A DNA stretch of 64,000 bases, taken from NCBI GenBank assembly GCA_013112555.1, contig JABFGK010000001.1:2454581-2518580 (forward strand), read 5' to 3'. Numbering within the stretch: position 1 is the stretch's first letter; every line of letters begins with the position of its first letter. This DNA comes from Planctomycetota bacterium. Its GTDB lineage: Bacteria > Planctomycetota > Phycisphaerae > Phycisphaerales > UBA5793. Below are positions 9,067 to 17,650 of this stretch, in pieces. The translations under genes were made by a program, and so were the position numbers. Under the pieces are notes generated by a model, which searched no databases, had not been told where the DNA came from, and worked only from the letters and a program-made list of their open reading frames with translations.

Positions 9067-9813
9067 TCAGCCGCGGCGACGACGCATCGTCAGGAAGCAG
9101 GCACCCAAACCGAAGAGGGCACCGGCACCCGGGGCCGGGATCGGGACGTCAAACTTAAGGGTGGCCAGCTTGGTATGCCGCTCAGCGTAGAACAGGTCGT
9201 AGTCGAACGAGTCGCCAGGGTTCAGGCCGAGGAACGCCGCAACGTCATCCATGAAGATCTTCCCATCCTGGGGCTTATGGACGCCACCAAGATCAAGGAA
9301 CAGCCAACCGCCAAGGAAGACGAACATGTCATCATCTGACTTGAAGCGAAGAACGTCACCCTGGAAATACGTGCCCGTGGTGTGCAGCTCGAAGGTGAAG
9401 TGCTGATTGTGCGGGTTGCCCTCGTTGCCGAACATCTGATTATCAACCGGCCAGAAGTCGAGGTTCTTGTACGTATAGATGTGCGGGTTCGCGTTGATCG
9501 TATTGTCCAGAATCAACTCGAGGTCGGCGCCCATATTCACGCCATTGGTATCGTTGTACCACTGGTCGAAATACTCTTCGCCATTCGTGCTGATGCCTTG
9601 ACCGCCTGCATAGACGGGCTTGCCGTCGCCGCCGATCAAGTCCTGGACGATGCCTTTGTCAACGTCGCCGCTCAGTTCATACTCCATGTCGGGATGGGAC
9701 GTCATGAAGTCACGAATCCGCCCGGTCATGCCAATCTCGTCCGCGCCGGCAACGCCGGCGAACGTACAGACCGCGGCACCAGCCAAAACTGTCAATGTGT
9801 GTGTGAGCCTCAT
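9067..9813 (-). CDS. Secreted fibro-slime domain protein with C-terminal sorting tail
   Basis: The 248-residue protein has a signal peptide (MRLTHTLTVLAGAAVCTFAG, cleavage near GADE) and a fibro-slime domain over most of its length, with the marks HPDMEYELSG, GNEGNPHNQHFTFELHT, FKSDDDMFVFLGG and FDYDLFYAERHT. It ends VPIPAPGAG, a hydrophobic stretch and MRRRRG, a PEP-CTERM-like anchor that sorting machinery may cut. The ATG at 9813 has AGGAGG about 13 bases upstream and a second GGAG closer in; residues before it in the open frame are not signal-like. The protein probably sits on the cell surface or in the matrix. A paralogue lies at 16794-17561. It is monocistronic, with its own promoter candidate and terminator. 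Confidence 0.85.
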   Translation of the reverse strand: MRLTHTLTVLAGAAVCTFAGVAGADEIGMTGRIRDFMTSHPDMEYELSGDVDKGIVQDLIGGDGKPVYAGGQGISTNGEEYFDQWYNDTNGVNMGADLELILDNTINANPHIYTYKNLDFWPVDNQMFGNEGNPHNQHFTFELHTTGTYFQGDVLRFKSDDDMFVFLGGWLFLDLGGVHKPQDGKIFMDDVAAFLGLNPGDSFDYDLFYAERHTKLATLKFDVPIPAPGAGALFGLGACFLTMRRRRG

Positions 9814-10845
9814 CTCCAAGAATCCTCCTGCAAAAAGCAAGTTACAAATGTCAGTGATACAGCGGCGCAAAATGACAGCCCCTGCAATCGCTCGTTTTTT
9901 ACTATTCAACTCATCCAGAGGAACGGCTCGGCAGCACCCACCATGCATTCAGCGTTGCCTGGTCACTCGCTCTGGATCTACAGACGGCAGTAATCCTTTC
10001 TCACCCCGTCAACTCTAGAATAGTCCAACAATGACTACTCTGCAAGACCTAGTCTAGAATAATTTTAGACTCTGTAATATTCCCAAAGTTCTTGCCGCAT
10101 CAGAGATTACCTGCACTTGATCCGGCCGAACCACTACTTCCTTCACTTCCTTGCCATTTGACCAGAAATTCGTGTGATTGAATTCTGATAAACCGGCATA
10201 CTTTGACTGCAAGCAGCATGAGAATGCCGCAAGATGCCCTCTAATACGGCTGGCGTCACCAAGCGGGTCCACCGGGTTTTGGAACACATACAAAAAACAA
10301 ATGAATAGATGCTATTACCCATCAGAGGGCGGAAGTGCCTCCATCAGCCTCCCACACCCACGTCCTCTATTGACCCGATTGACCGGATCGCCGCATGGCC
10401 TACACTACGCCGTCTCAGGGCTGAGCATACCCCTATGGGTGTGCCGGCACGACGAGCCGATGTCGACTCGAACAACCAGACATGCGTATCATGTTCGGAT
10501 TCCGTTCGGGGCTTCAACATGGGGTTTCCCGGCGCGGCCGGGTGGAAACTCCCGCTCCAAGATGAGACACGGCCGCGGATTCCTACGGCGGTGATACGGC
10601 ACCCACTGCGGATCACTCGTGCGTCGGACCGCGAGAAACTGGAATACGTCACGCGTACCAGATGGATGAATCTCCGTTTCGCGACCTCCGACCGGGCACG
10701 ATTCCGCTGCCACAGGCCACACGCGGCAAGGCACGGGTTCCGGACCCACTGAAAGGAATGTGATCTTCGCTGGCCGCTCGTCGGCGTCACTCACAGCGAA
10801 CGCATCAAAAGCACAATGGCTACAACTGATGAGGTTGAGCGTTTC
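9814..10845. other. About 1 kb without a supported gene
   Basis: The left part (to about 10300) is AT-richer and holds the fibro-slime leader and promoter. The right part (10330-10840) is GC-rich with several inverted repeats, for example GTTTCC...GGAAAC near 10525-10550. Open frames here are short, overlap on both strands and match no family I know. A structured RNA or a decayed gene is possible, but I cannot name one. Confidence 0.5.
10017..10045 (-). promoter_or_regulatory. Candidate sigma-70 promoter for the fibro-slime gene
   Basis: On the minus strand TTGCAG (-35) and TATTCT (-10) are separated by 17 bases in an AT-rich patch about 200 bp before the ATG at 9813. A 9-base direct repeat TCTAGAATA occurs at 10014-10022, over the -10, and again at 10053-10061, just upstream of the -35. 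This could be a regulator site. Read by eye only. Confidence 0.35.
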
Positions 10846-10917
10846 TGGCCCGTGGTGTAATCGGCAACACACCAGGTTTTGGTCCTGGCGTTCCTGGTTC
10901 GAGTCCAGGCGGGCCAG
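10846..10917 (+). tRNA. tRNA-Gln (anticodon UUG)
   Basis: A full cloverleaf is present: acceptor stem TGGCCCG with CGGGCCA, anticodon stem CCAGG/CCTGG around TTTTGGT (anticodon TTG, reading CAA), and a T arm with loop TTCGAGT. The discriminator is G, as in bacterial tRNA-Gln. CCA is not encoded. Confidence 0.96.
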
Positions 10918-11045
10918 CTTCTTCCGCACGCTCAACGTCGGGTCGAACCGGCCCGGCTCCGGTCATATCTCCACATCACCGGAATCGGCCTCGTGTTGTG
11001 TTCGCGCTATGTGCATAATCGGATCACACATCCAGGACCTATCCC

Positions 11046-11885
11046 ATGCGAATCCAGTTGACCCAACCTGCAATCAGAACACCGGAACCGGGACCGATCT
11101 CCGAATCCGGGCAAGGCGGCACGGCCAAACGCTGCGTCCACGCGGTCATCCTTGCAGCCGGGCGATCGACACGGATGAATTCGGATCTGGTCAAGGTTCT
11201 GCATCCAGTATGCGATCGACCAATGTTGGCCTGGGTGCTGGACGCCTGCACGACCGCCGGCTGTCACGACGCCTACGTCATCGTCGGCCATCAGGCCGAC
11301 CAGGTGCAGCAGGCCTTTGCCGAGGCCGACAATACCCACTTCGTCCTTCAGACAGAGCAACTGGGCACCGGCCATGCCGTGGCCCAGGTCGAGCCGGCAT
11401 TGACCGAGTTTGACGGCGATGTCATCGTACTCGCCGGCGACGGACCGCTGATTCAGGCTGAAACGCTCAGCACGCTGATTGCCCATCATCAGACGACCGG
11501 GGCCGCTGCCACACTCGCCACCGCAGCCATTGACAATCCGGCAGGGTATGGCCGTATTGTCCGTGACGACCAGGGGAATTTCATCGGGATCGTCGAAGAA
11601 AAAGACGCCACCGACGAGCAGCGGCGAATCACGGAAATCAATCCAAGTTACTACTGTTTCCGATCCCCCCTGCTCTTTGCAGCCCTGAAGCAAATCGACT
11701 GCGAGAACGAGAAGCGGGAGTACTACCTCACCGATGTCTTCTCCATTCTGCTGAATGCCGGCCACGCTGTGAATGTGCTTCAGACCGTCGATGCGGCCGA
11801 AGTGCACTCGATCAATACCCCCGAACAACTGGCTCACGTCTCATTGATCCTGGGCGAACGATTGAGAAAGGAGCAGGTATCGTGA
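11046..11885 (+). CDS. GlmU-like nucleotidyltransferase lacking the acetyltransferase half
   Basis: The protein has the pyrophosphorylase signature LAAGRSTRMNSDLVKVLH near residue 35, then QLGTGHAV, VLAGDGPL, GYGRIVRD and REYYLTDVF, the order found in the N-terminal domain of GlmU, which makes UDP-GlcNAc from GlcNAc-1-P and UTP. It is 279 residues long and stops where GlmU would enter its left-handed beta-helix acetyltransferase domain, so acetylation of GlcN-1-P must come from elsewhere. About 30 extra residues precede the first motif. The stop overlaps the next start by 4 bases (GTGA), so it is probably translated together with prs. Another NDP-sugar pyrophosphorylase activity is possible. 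Confidence 0.82.
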   Translation: MRIQLTQPAIRTPEPGPISESGQGGTAKRCVHAVILAAGRSTRMNSDLVKVLHPVCDRPMLAWVLDACTTAGCHDAYVIVGHQADQVQQAFAEADNTHFVLQTEQLGTGHAVAQVEPALTEFDGDVIVLAGDGPLIQAETLSTLIAHHQTTGAAATLATAAIDNPAGYGRIVRDDQGNFIGIVEEKDATDEQRRITEINPSYYCFRSPLLFAALKQIDCENEKREYYLTDVFSILLNAGHAVNVLQTVDAAEVHSINTPEQLAHVSLILGERLRKEQVS

Positions 11886-12868
11886 CTCAGACTGCAGGCA
11901 GCCTCCATCTCCGAGTCTTTGCCGGCCGGGCCTCACGTCGGCTCGGTGAAGCGATCTGCGAGCGCCTGGACCGACCCATCGGCCAGTGCGGCACGGACCT
12001 GTTCCCCGACGGTGAGATCATCGTCAAGATCGAGGAGGACGTGCGCGGCAAGGATTGCTTCGTCGTCCAGTCCACCTGCAGGCCGGTCAATGACAACCTG
12101 CTCGAACTGCTGATCTTCATTGATTGCCTGCGACGAGCCTCAGCCCATCGGATCACGGCCGTCATCCCCTACTACGGGTACGCCCGACAGGATCGCAAGG
12201 ATGAAGGCCGCACACCGATCACGGCCAAAATGGTCGCCAACCTGATCACGCAGGCCGGTGCGGATCGCGTCCTGACACTCGATCTCCACGCTGCTCAGAT
12301 CCAGGGCTTCTTTGACATCCCGGTCGACCACTTGACGGCTGCCCCGGTTTTCTGCGAGTACTTCCGCTCGATTCGAGATGAACTCGGCGATCTCGCGCTG
12401 GTCTCGCCGGACGTCGGCAACGTCAAGGTGGCCAACATGTACGCCTCCCTCCTGGAGGGGGAACTTGCCATCATCGATAAGCGACGGTGCTCCGGGACCG
12501 ATGTCAAAGCCGTCACCATGATCGGCGACGTGAAGGATCGTTCCGTCCTCATGATCGATGACATGATCAGCACCGCCGGGACCGTGTGCGAAGCAGCAAA
12601 ACTCGTCCGCGACCGCGGGGCGAAACGCGTCATGGTCGCCGCCACCCACGGCGTGCTGGCCGGCATGGCCATGGAACGCCTTGCCGATCCCTCGATCGAT
12701 CGCGTCATCCTCACCGATTCCATTCCCCTTGATGGGCGGTGCGATGCGATTAAGGACAAACTTATATGCCTGTCAGTCGATCGGCTCATGGCCGAGGCGA
12801 TCTATCGAATCAACCACGACATGTCAATTTCTGCCCTGTTCCAGGACAGTTTCGGGAGCAAACGCTAA
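11882..12868 (+). CDS. prs: Ribose-phosphate pyrophosphokinase (PRPP synthetase)
   Basis: The enzyme makes PRPP from ribose-5-phosphate and ATP for nucleotide, His and Trp synthesis. The 328-residue protein has FPDGEIIVKI, the ATP loop YGYARQDRKDEGRTPITAK, DLHAAQIQGFFDIPVDHL with the metal-binding His, and the PRPP loop MIDDMISTAGTVCEAA. Length fits class I enzymes. The GTG start overlaps the glmU-like stop by 4 bases and follows AAGGAGCAGG. It is the second gene of a run whose order matches Bacillus gcaD-prs-ctc-spoVC. Confidence 0.96.
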   Translation: MTQTAGSLHLRVFAGRASRRLGEAICERLDRPIGQCGTDLFPDGEIIVKIEEDVRGKDCFVVQSTCRPVNDNLLELLIFIDCLRRASAHRITAVIPYYGYARQDRKDEGRTPITAKMVANLITQAGADRVLTLDLHAAQIQGFFDIPVDHLTAAPVFCEYFRSIRDELGDLALVSPDVGNVKVANMYASLLEGELAIIDKRRCSGTDVKAVTMIGDVKDRSVLMIDDMISTAGTVCEAAKLVRDRGAKRVMVAATHGVLAGMAMERLADPSIDRVILTDSIPLDGRCDAIKDKLICLSVDRLMAEAIYRINHDMSISALFQDSFGSKR

Positions 12869-12973
12869 TCACCAGCAATAAACGCGATGCGCGGGCGGCG
12901 CCCCGTGTGAGGGAAGACGCCGCTCAACACAGCGCATGAACATGATCCAAACTTGTGAGGAGTTACAAAAGAT

Positions 12974-13639
12974 ATGAGCAAACAAGCACCTGTCATTGAA
13001 GCAACCAAGAGGGATCGGCTGGGCACTCGGTACGCCCGTCGGCTCCGGACAGCCGGCCGACTCCCGGCCGTGATTTACGGGCACAAGAAGGACCCGGTCG
13101 CCATCGACATGGACCTGAAGCAGACCCTGCTGGTTCTCCACCACGGCTCGCGCCTGCTCAGCGTCAGCGTTGAGGGAAAGGCTGAGACGTGCATGGTCAA
13201 GGACCTCCAGTTCGACTACCTCGGCACGAATGTCATTCACATGGACCTCGCACGGGTTGACCTGACCGAACGCGTGACCGTCCAGGCTCGACTGAACTTC
13301 ATCGGGACCCCGGCCGGACTCAAGGTTCCGGGTGCCATCTTCAGAACGATCTCCGAAACCGTGGAAGTCACGTGCACGGCTGCCGACATTCCGTCTGAAG
13401 CCATCCCGATTGACATCAGCCACCTTGAAGCCGGCGCTTTCCTCACGGCCGGGGAACTCGGACTCCCGCCTGAACTCACATTGGAAGAGGAAGCGGACAC
13501 ACCGGTCTGCCGAATCGCCATGGTCTCCGAGGAAGAAGAAGAGCCGGATGAGGCTGCCGAAGGCGAACCGGAGGTCATCGGCGAGGCCGAGGCGTCCGAC
13601 GAGGCCGCTGCAGATGGCGAAGAAAGCAAGGACGAATAG
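12974..13639 (+). CDS. rplY: Large-subunit ribosomal protein bL25 (Ctc-type) with acidic tail
   Basis: The 221-residue protein has the N-terminal 5S-rRNA-binding bL25 domain (from RDRLGTRYARRLRTAGRLPA to about residue 90) and the C-terminal TL5/CTC beta domain (to about residue 180). The last 40-odd residues are almost all Glu, Asp and Ala (EEEEEPDEAAEGEPE and on). A strong site GAGGAG lies 9 bases before the ATG. It stands between prs and pth as ctc does in Bacillus. The acidic tail is an add-on with no known function; its neighbours S6 and L9 carry similar tails. Confidence 0.94.
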   Translation: MSKQAPVIEATKRDRLGTRYARRLRTAGRLPAVIYGHKKDPVAIDMDLKQTLLVLHHGSRLLSVSVEGKAETCMVKDLQFDYLGTNVIHMDLARVDLTERVTVQARLNFIGTPAGLKVPGAIFRTISETVEVTCTAADIPSEAIPIDISHLEAGAFLTAGELGLPPELTLEEEADTPVCRIAMVSEEEEEPDEAAEGEPEVIGEAEASDEAAADGEESKDE

Positions 13640-13650
13640 GGTCACGCACC

Positions 13651-14313
13651 ATGAAGATGATCGTCGGCCTGGGCAATCCCGGACAGCAGTACGAACGAAC
13701 ACGACACAATGTCGGGTTCATGGTCGTCGACCGCCTGTCTGCGCGCTGGGGGGCACCCGACAGCGGCCCGTGGCGAGCGAAACACCACGCGCACCTGCTC
13801 GAATGCCCGCGCCCGTTTGGCAAGACGATTCTGGTGAAGCCCATGACCTATATGAACCGATCCGGGCAAGCCGTCGCCGAGGCATCTGCCTACTTCAAGG
13901 TCGAACCGAACGAAGACCTGCTCGTGATCGTTGATGATGTGGCCCTCCCGTTGGGAGCCCTTCGCCTTCGGGCCAAAGGTTCACCCGGATCCCACAACGG
14001 CCTGGCTGATATCGGCCAGCGACTCGGCACCACGGAGTTCGCTCGGCTTCGATTCGGCATCGACGAGCCGGGCCTGCTCTCGCGCACGAACTATGTCCTC
14101 GGCCGGTTTTCCGACGAGGAGCAGGACGTGCTGTCGTCCTCGCTCACTCGCGCTGCTGAGGCAGCCGAGTGCTGGGCGGCCGAAGGGATTGAGACGGCCA
14201 TGAATCAATATAACCAGCGCCCGGAGAATCGCCGGGCACGCAACAGAGGCGGATCGATATCGGCTGATGACGACTCGAATGCGGGCGGCACCGGCAGCGA
14301 TGACGGCCCATAA
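13651..14313 (+). CDS. pth: Peptidyl-tRNA hydrolase
   Basis: The enzyme frees tRNA from peptidyl-tRNAs that drop off the ribosome. It begins MKMIVGLGNPGQQYERTRHN with the conserved Asn and the catalytic His of RHNVGF, then KPMTYMNRSGQAV, VVDDVALPLG and KGSPGSHNGLADI. The core ends near residue 190. The remaining 30 residues (RRARNRGGSISADDDSNAGG) are a low-complexity tail. It follows rplY by 11 bp, so it is almost certainly in the same transcript. Confidence 0.96.
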   Translation: MKMIVGLGNPGQQYERTRHNVGFMVVDRLSARWGAPDSGPWRAKHHAHLLECPRPFGKTILVKPMTYMNRSGQAVAEASAYFKVEPNEDLLVIVDDVALPLGALRLRAKGSPGSHNGLADIGQRLGTTEFARLRFGIDEPGLLSRTNYVLGRFSDEEQDVLSSSLTRAAEAAECWAAEGIETAMNQYNQRPENRRARNRGGSISADDDSNAGGTGSDDGP

Positions 14314-14451
14314 CTGATACGTACACACAGAACGAGGACACGCAACGAACTCAACGACCCGAACCCCGTGCAATCCGACGGTTGTGCACAGCACGCTGAT
14401 GCCAGGCCGATCGTCGAACCGGACAGGGATGGGTATAAAGGATGCAAACAC

Positions 14452-14892
14452 ATGTCTGACGAAACCATGAACTATTACGAAGGTCTGTTTCTCTTCCCCC
14501 AGGCGATGGCCGGGCGCATGTCCGAAATGATCAGCCATATGGACGAACTGCTCGAACGGGCCGGTGCCAAACTTGTTGCCATGTCCAAATGGCATGAAGG
14601 AAACCTGGCCTACACCATTCAGAAGAGCCGGCGCGGCATTTACTTCCTCACCTACTTCGAGGCACAGCCGGAACGAATCGCCGGACTCGAGCGTGATTCA
14701 AATCTGTCTGAATCCATCATCCGATTCATGTTCACCCGCGCCGATCACCTCACGGTCGAGGAAATGACGGCCACCGACGGGCGGCAGGCGATTGAGCAGG
14801 AATCGCGACTCAAGACTGAGGGCCCTGCCGACAAGCCGGCTGCCGAAGCGCCCGCAGCACCGGCAGCGCTGCTGCGCCTGCAGCGCCGGTAG
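14452..14892 (+). CDS. rpsF: Small-subunit ribosomal protein bS6, tail frameshifted as sequenced
   Basis: The first 95 residues are a complete bS6 fold (MNYYEGLFLFPQAM, LAYTIQKSRRGIYFLTYFEA, IRFMFTRADH), which binds 16S rRNA with bS18. The ATG at 14452 has AAAGGA about 10 bases upstream. As read, the gene ends after 146 residues with LLRLQRR, which is out of character. In the -1 frame an Ala/Glu/Asp-rich tail (PVATDGDTAEPE and on) continues from about 14866 to a TAA at 14997-14999, so one base appears to be missing near 14866. The fold is intact either way. ssb and rplI follow; rpsR is not here. Confidence 0.93.
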   Translation: MSDETMNYYEGLFLFPQAMAGRMSEMISHMDELLERAGAKLVAMSKWHEGNLAYTIQKSRRGIYFLTYFEAQPERIAGLERDSNLSESIIRFMFTRADHLTVEEMTATDGRQAIEQESRLKTEGPADKPAAEAPAAPAALLRLQRR

Positions 14893-15155
14893 CGACCGAC
14901 GGTGACACGGCCGAACCCGAGTCCGTCGTCGTGACCGCCGCGGCGGCCTCCGACAAAGCCCCGGCCGATGAGGACACGACTGCCGAGACGACTTCATAAC
15001 ACCGACTGCAACAGCGCGCGTCACGCGGCTGCTGCACACCCTTGATTGATGCTTCGGATTGCGCGACGTTTCCTCCGTCCGTAGCATGACCGGCCGTACG
15101 ATTCGAGTGAAACGCACCTGCATCACACGCTGCCGATACTGAGAGAGGAGCACTC

Positions 15156-15626
15156 ATGCCTTCGTACAACAAAGTCCTGCTCATGGGCAATCTCACCCGA
15201 GACCCGGAACTGCGCTATACCGCCAACAACCAGGCCGTCTGCAATGTCGGGCTGGCCGTCAACCGTCGCTATCAGACGAGTGACGGGCAGCAGCGCGAAG
15301 AGGTTGCCTTCATTGACTGCGAAGCCTGGGGGCGACGAGCCGAGGTGATTAACCAATACCTGGCCAAAGGCCGACCGGTCTTCGTCGAAGGTCGGCTCCG
15401 ACTCGACTCATGGGAAGACCAGCAGGGGCAGAAGCGCAGTAAACTCAAGGTGGTCATTGAGAACTTCGAGTTTATTGACAGCCGCGGCGGCTCCGAGGGA
15501 GGCGGCGGCGGAGGCGGTCATGACGCCGGCTACAACAACAGCCAGCCGGCTTCGCGCGCTGCCGATGTCGCTGCTGCAGACAGCGGACCCCACACCCCGA
15601 TTGATGACGATGATATTCCGTTCTGA
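15156..15626 (+). CDS. ssb: Single-stranded DNA-binding protein
   Basis: The 156-residue protein has the N-terminal OB fold (YNKVLLMGNLTRDPELRYT, VAFIDCEAWGRRAEVI, GRPVFVEGRLRLDSWED), a Gly-rich linker at about residues 112-125, and the acidic C-terminal tip IDDDDIPF that binds repair and replication partners. GAGAGGAG lies just before the ATG. It sits between rpsF and rplI, a common bacterial arrangement. Confidence 0.97.
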   Translation: MPSYNKVLLMGNLTRDPELRYTANNQAVCNVGLAVNRRYQTSDGQQREEVAFIDCEAWGRRAEVINQYLAKGRPVFVEGRLRLDSWEDQQGQKRSKLKVVIENFEFIDSRGGSEGGGGGGGHDAGYNNSQPASRAADVAAADSGPHTPIDDDDIPF

Positions 15627-15762
15627 TATGTCATAAGAGCGAGATACGATACGAACGACACCAGACACATGTTGCGGCAGACCCGGGCTGCGTAACCCGC
15701 CCTGCTGCTAACTTCCAGTGTCGCACCAATATGATCTCACGATCATGGAAGGACAGCATCCA

Positions 15763-16359
15763 ATGCCAAACTCAGTTGAACTGCTTCTGACCGAAAACGT
15801 AGACAATCTCGGCATCGTTGGCGACGTCGTCACCGTTCGATCCGGCTATGCACGAAACTACCTGCTGCCAAACGGCTATGGCGTCCAGCCGACCGAGTCC
15901 GCCAAAGCAGCACTGGCAGAGCGTCGGGCCCATGTCGAAAAGGAAATGGCGGCGCTTCGTGCCGACCTCGAAAAGACCTGCGAACTCCTCGACGGCCACG
16001 AAGTCACACTCGAGCGCTCCTGCAACGATCAAGGCCACCTCTACGGCTCGGTCACCCAGCACGATATCGTGGCGGTGCTTGCCGAGGCAGGGTTTACGAA
16101 CATCCTCGATCGCTACATCCGCATCGGGCATGCCATCAAGCGCATCGACTCCTATCCGATCCCGGTCCAACTCGCACCCGACCTCAAAGCCGAGATCAAA
16201 CTCTGGGTCGTGGCCGACCGGCCGCTCGACTTTGATGAGAACGCTGCTGATGAGGACGGGCAGGCCGATGCCTCAGCCGACGACGAGGCCGCTCCGGCTG
16301 CCGCCGATGCTGACGCTGTGCCGGAGGCGCAGACCGCCGATGCAGAAAACGACAACTGA
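15763..16359 (+). CDS. rplI: Large-subunit ribosomal protein bL9 with acidic C-terminal tail
   Basis: Residues 1-150 form a full bL9: the N-domain with ELLLTENVDNLGIVGDVVTV and GYARNYLLPNGYGVQP, a long connecting helix, and the C-domain with GHLYGSVTQHDIV. About 48 further residues are Asp, Glu and Ala (DENAADEDGQADASADDEAA and on). The ATG at 15763 follows GGAAGGACAG and matches the family start; the frame opens 15 codons earlier without a site. A strong terminator follows at 16389-16427, closing the ribosomal run. Confidence 0.95.
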   Translation: MPNSVELLLTENVDNLGIVGDVVTVRSGYARNYLLPNGYGVQPTESAKAALAERRAHVEKEMAALRADLEKTCELLDGHEVTLERSCNDQGHLYGSVTQHDIVAVLAEAGFTNILDRYIRIGHAIKRIDSYPIPVQLAPDLKAEIKLWVVADRPLDFDENAADEDGQADASADDEAAPAAADADAVPEAQTADAENDN

Positions 16360-16388
16360 CTCCGAACACTCGCGTGTTTGCGTACATC

Positions 16389-16427
16389 AAAGCCGTCCGA
16401 CTTCACAGACGAGGTCGGGCGGCTTTT
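16389..16427 (+). terminator. Rho-independent terminator after rplI
   Basis: AAAGCCGTCCGAC (16389-16401) pairs with GTCGGGCGGCTTT (16414-16426) with one G-U pair, followed by Ts. It lies 30 bp past the rplI stop. Confidence 0.88.
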
Positions 16428-16793
16428 CTCATGGACCTTTCGTTTCCCTGCCGGACAAACCACAGACTTTCACCACACTCACACGGCCTCTCGATCGTGA
16501 TGCCCACCCATCCCTCACGCAGCGCACCTGCGTCAACCGTCATATTCGGTACAGACCGTTCAAGGCGGTTAATCTGTGGCGCCTGTGAGATGACGAACCG
16601 GCCATCTCGTGCCGGTACCACGTTCCCTTCTTGCATCGCTCCTGTTACGGGTCATCCTGTGTGAGCAGGCGGTCCGAGTTTCGGGCGGCCCGAGAACACC
16701 CACGACTGTGCAGAATGTGATTGCCAGGACCACCCTGCCGAATCAGCACACCATACGCAGTCCGAGAATGGAATAGGGGACAGGAGTAACACC
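16428..16793. other. Gene-free leader of the second fibro-slime gene
   Basis: About 365 bp separate the rplI terminator from the next ATG. Frames here are short shadows. The promoter of the fibro-slime gene must lie here, but I could not pick a convincing -35/-10 pair. Confidence 0.45.
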
Positions 16794-17561
16794 ATGACAA
16801 TCCTACACAAAACCTTCCGAATGCGTCATCTCCGGACCGCAGCGCCGGCCATCGCACTGGCAGCATTCACTACCGCATCGGCACAGGCCGATGTCCTTGA
16901 AGTCAACGGCACCCTGCGTGACTTCTCTCAGACGCACCCGGATATGGAATACCAGGTGACCCGAATCGACCTCGGGATCGTGGAAAACACGCTCGGCCTC
17001 GACGGGAAACCCGTCTACTCCGGCATCCTCGATAATCCGAGCACGACGAGCGAAGAGAACTTCAATCAGTGGTACCGCGACGTCGATGGGATCAACCAGA
17101 GCATGGCACTCCCCCTGGTCGCCGACAATACCATCACTGCCGACCCGCGCGTCTACACCTACGAGAACAGCGCGCTGTACCCGATTGACAATGCACTCAT
17201 GGGCAATGAAGGGAACGATCATAACTTCCACTTCACCTATGAACTGCATACCCAGGTACTCTACCAGGGCGGTGAGACACTCTGGTTCGGTGGCGATGAC
17301 GACATGTGGGTCTTCATCAATGACCAACTCGTTGCCGACATCGGTGGCGTCCACAGAATCAAGACCGAGAAGGTCGTCATGGATGACCTCGGCCTGACCC
17401 CCGGTCAGATCTACGACTACGACCTCTTCTATGCCGAGCGCCACACGAAGGAAGCCCAGATGCGATTCGACATCCTGAGCGTCCCTACCCCCGGCACGCT
17501 GGCCGCGGGCCTGTTCGGCGTCGGGGCACTCTGCTTCCCGTCGCGCCGTCGTCGCGCATAA
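16794..17561 (+). CDS. Secreted fibro-slime domain protein, paralogue of 9067-9813
   Basis: The 255-residue protein starts with a signal peptide (RMRHLRTAAPAIALAAF, cleavage near AQADV). Its fibro-slime domain shares block after block with the protein at 9067-9813: HPDMEY, LDGKPVY, FNQWYRDVDGIN, GNEGNDHNFHFTYELHT, GGDDDMWVFI, ADIGGVH, YDYDLFYAERHT. It ends VPTPGTLAAGLFG then SRRRRA, the same sorting-tail layout. The ATG follows ACAGGAGTAACACC. It is probably an exported surface or matrix protein. The two genes differ in strand and lie 7 kb apart, so this is an old duplication rather than a tandem copy. Confidence 0.85.
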   Translation: MTILHKTFRMRHLRTAAPAIALAAFTTASAQADVLEVNGTLRDFSQTHPDMEYQVTRIDLGIVENTLGLDGKPVYSGILDNPSTTSEENFNQWYRDVDGINQSMALPLVADNTITADPRVYTYENSALYPIDNALMGNEGNDHNFHFTYELHTQVLYQGGETLWFGGDDDMWVFINDQLVADIGGVHRIKTEKVVMDDLGLTPGQIYDYDLFYAERHTKEAQMRFDILSVPTPGTLAAGLFGVGALCFPSRRRRA

Positions 17562-17650
17562 GGCATCACAGCCACCACGGCTGCTGCCAACGGTCGATCT
17601 GCCACGGTGTCGGCTGATTGGCGCAGCCATTTTCAGACAGCATAGGGGCC

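Noticed and set aside
10054..10293. A 79-residue minus-strand protein
   Set aside because: Composition is plausible, but there is no ribosome site, no recognisable family, and it overlaps the likely promoter of the fibro-slime gene.
10489..10935. A 148-residue minus-strand protein
   Set aside because: Its N-terminal part is antisense to tRNA-Gln, and the rest is low in coding character.
11007..11837. A 276-residue minus-strand protein
   Set aside because: It lies opposite the glmU-like gene, whose motifs are unmistakable; GC-rich DNA gives long antisense frames.
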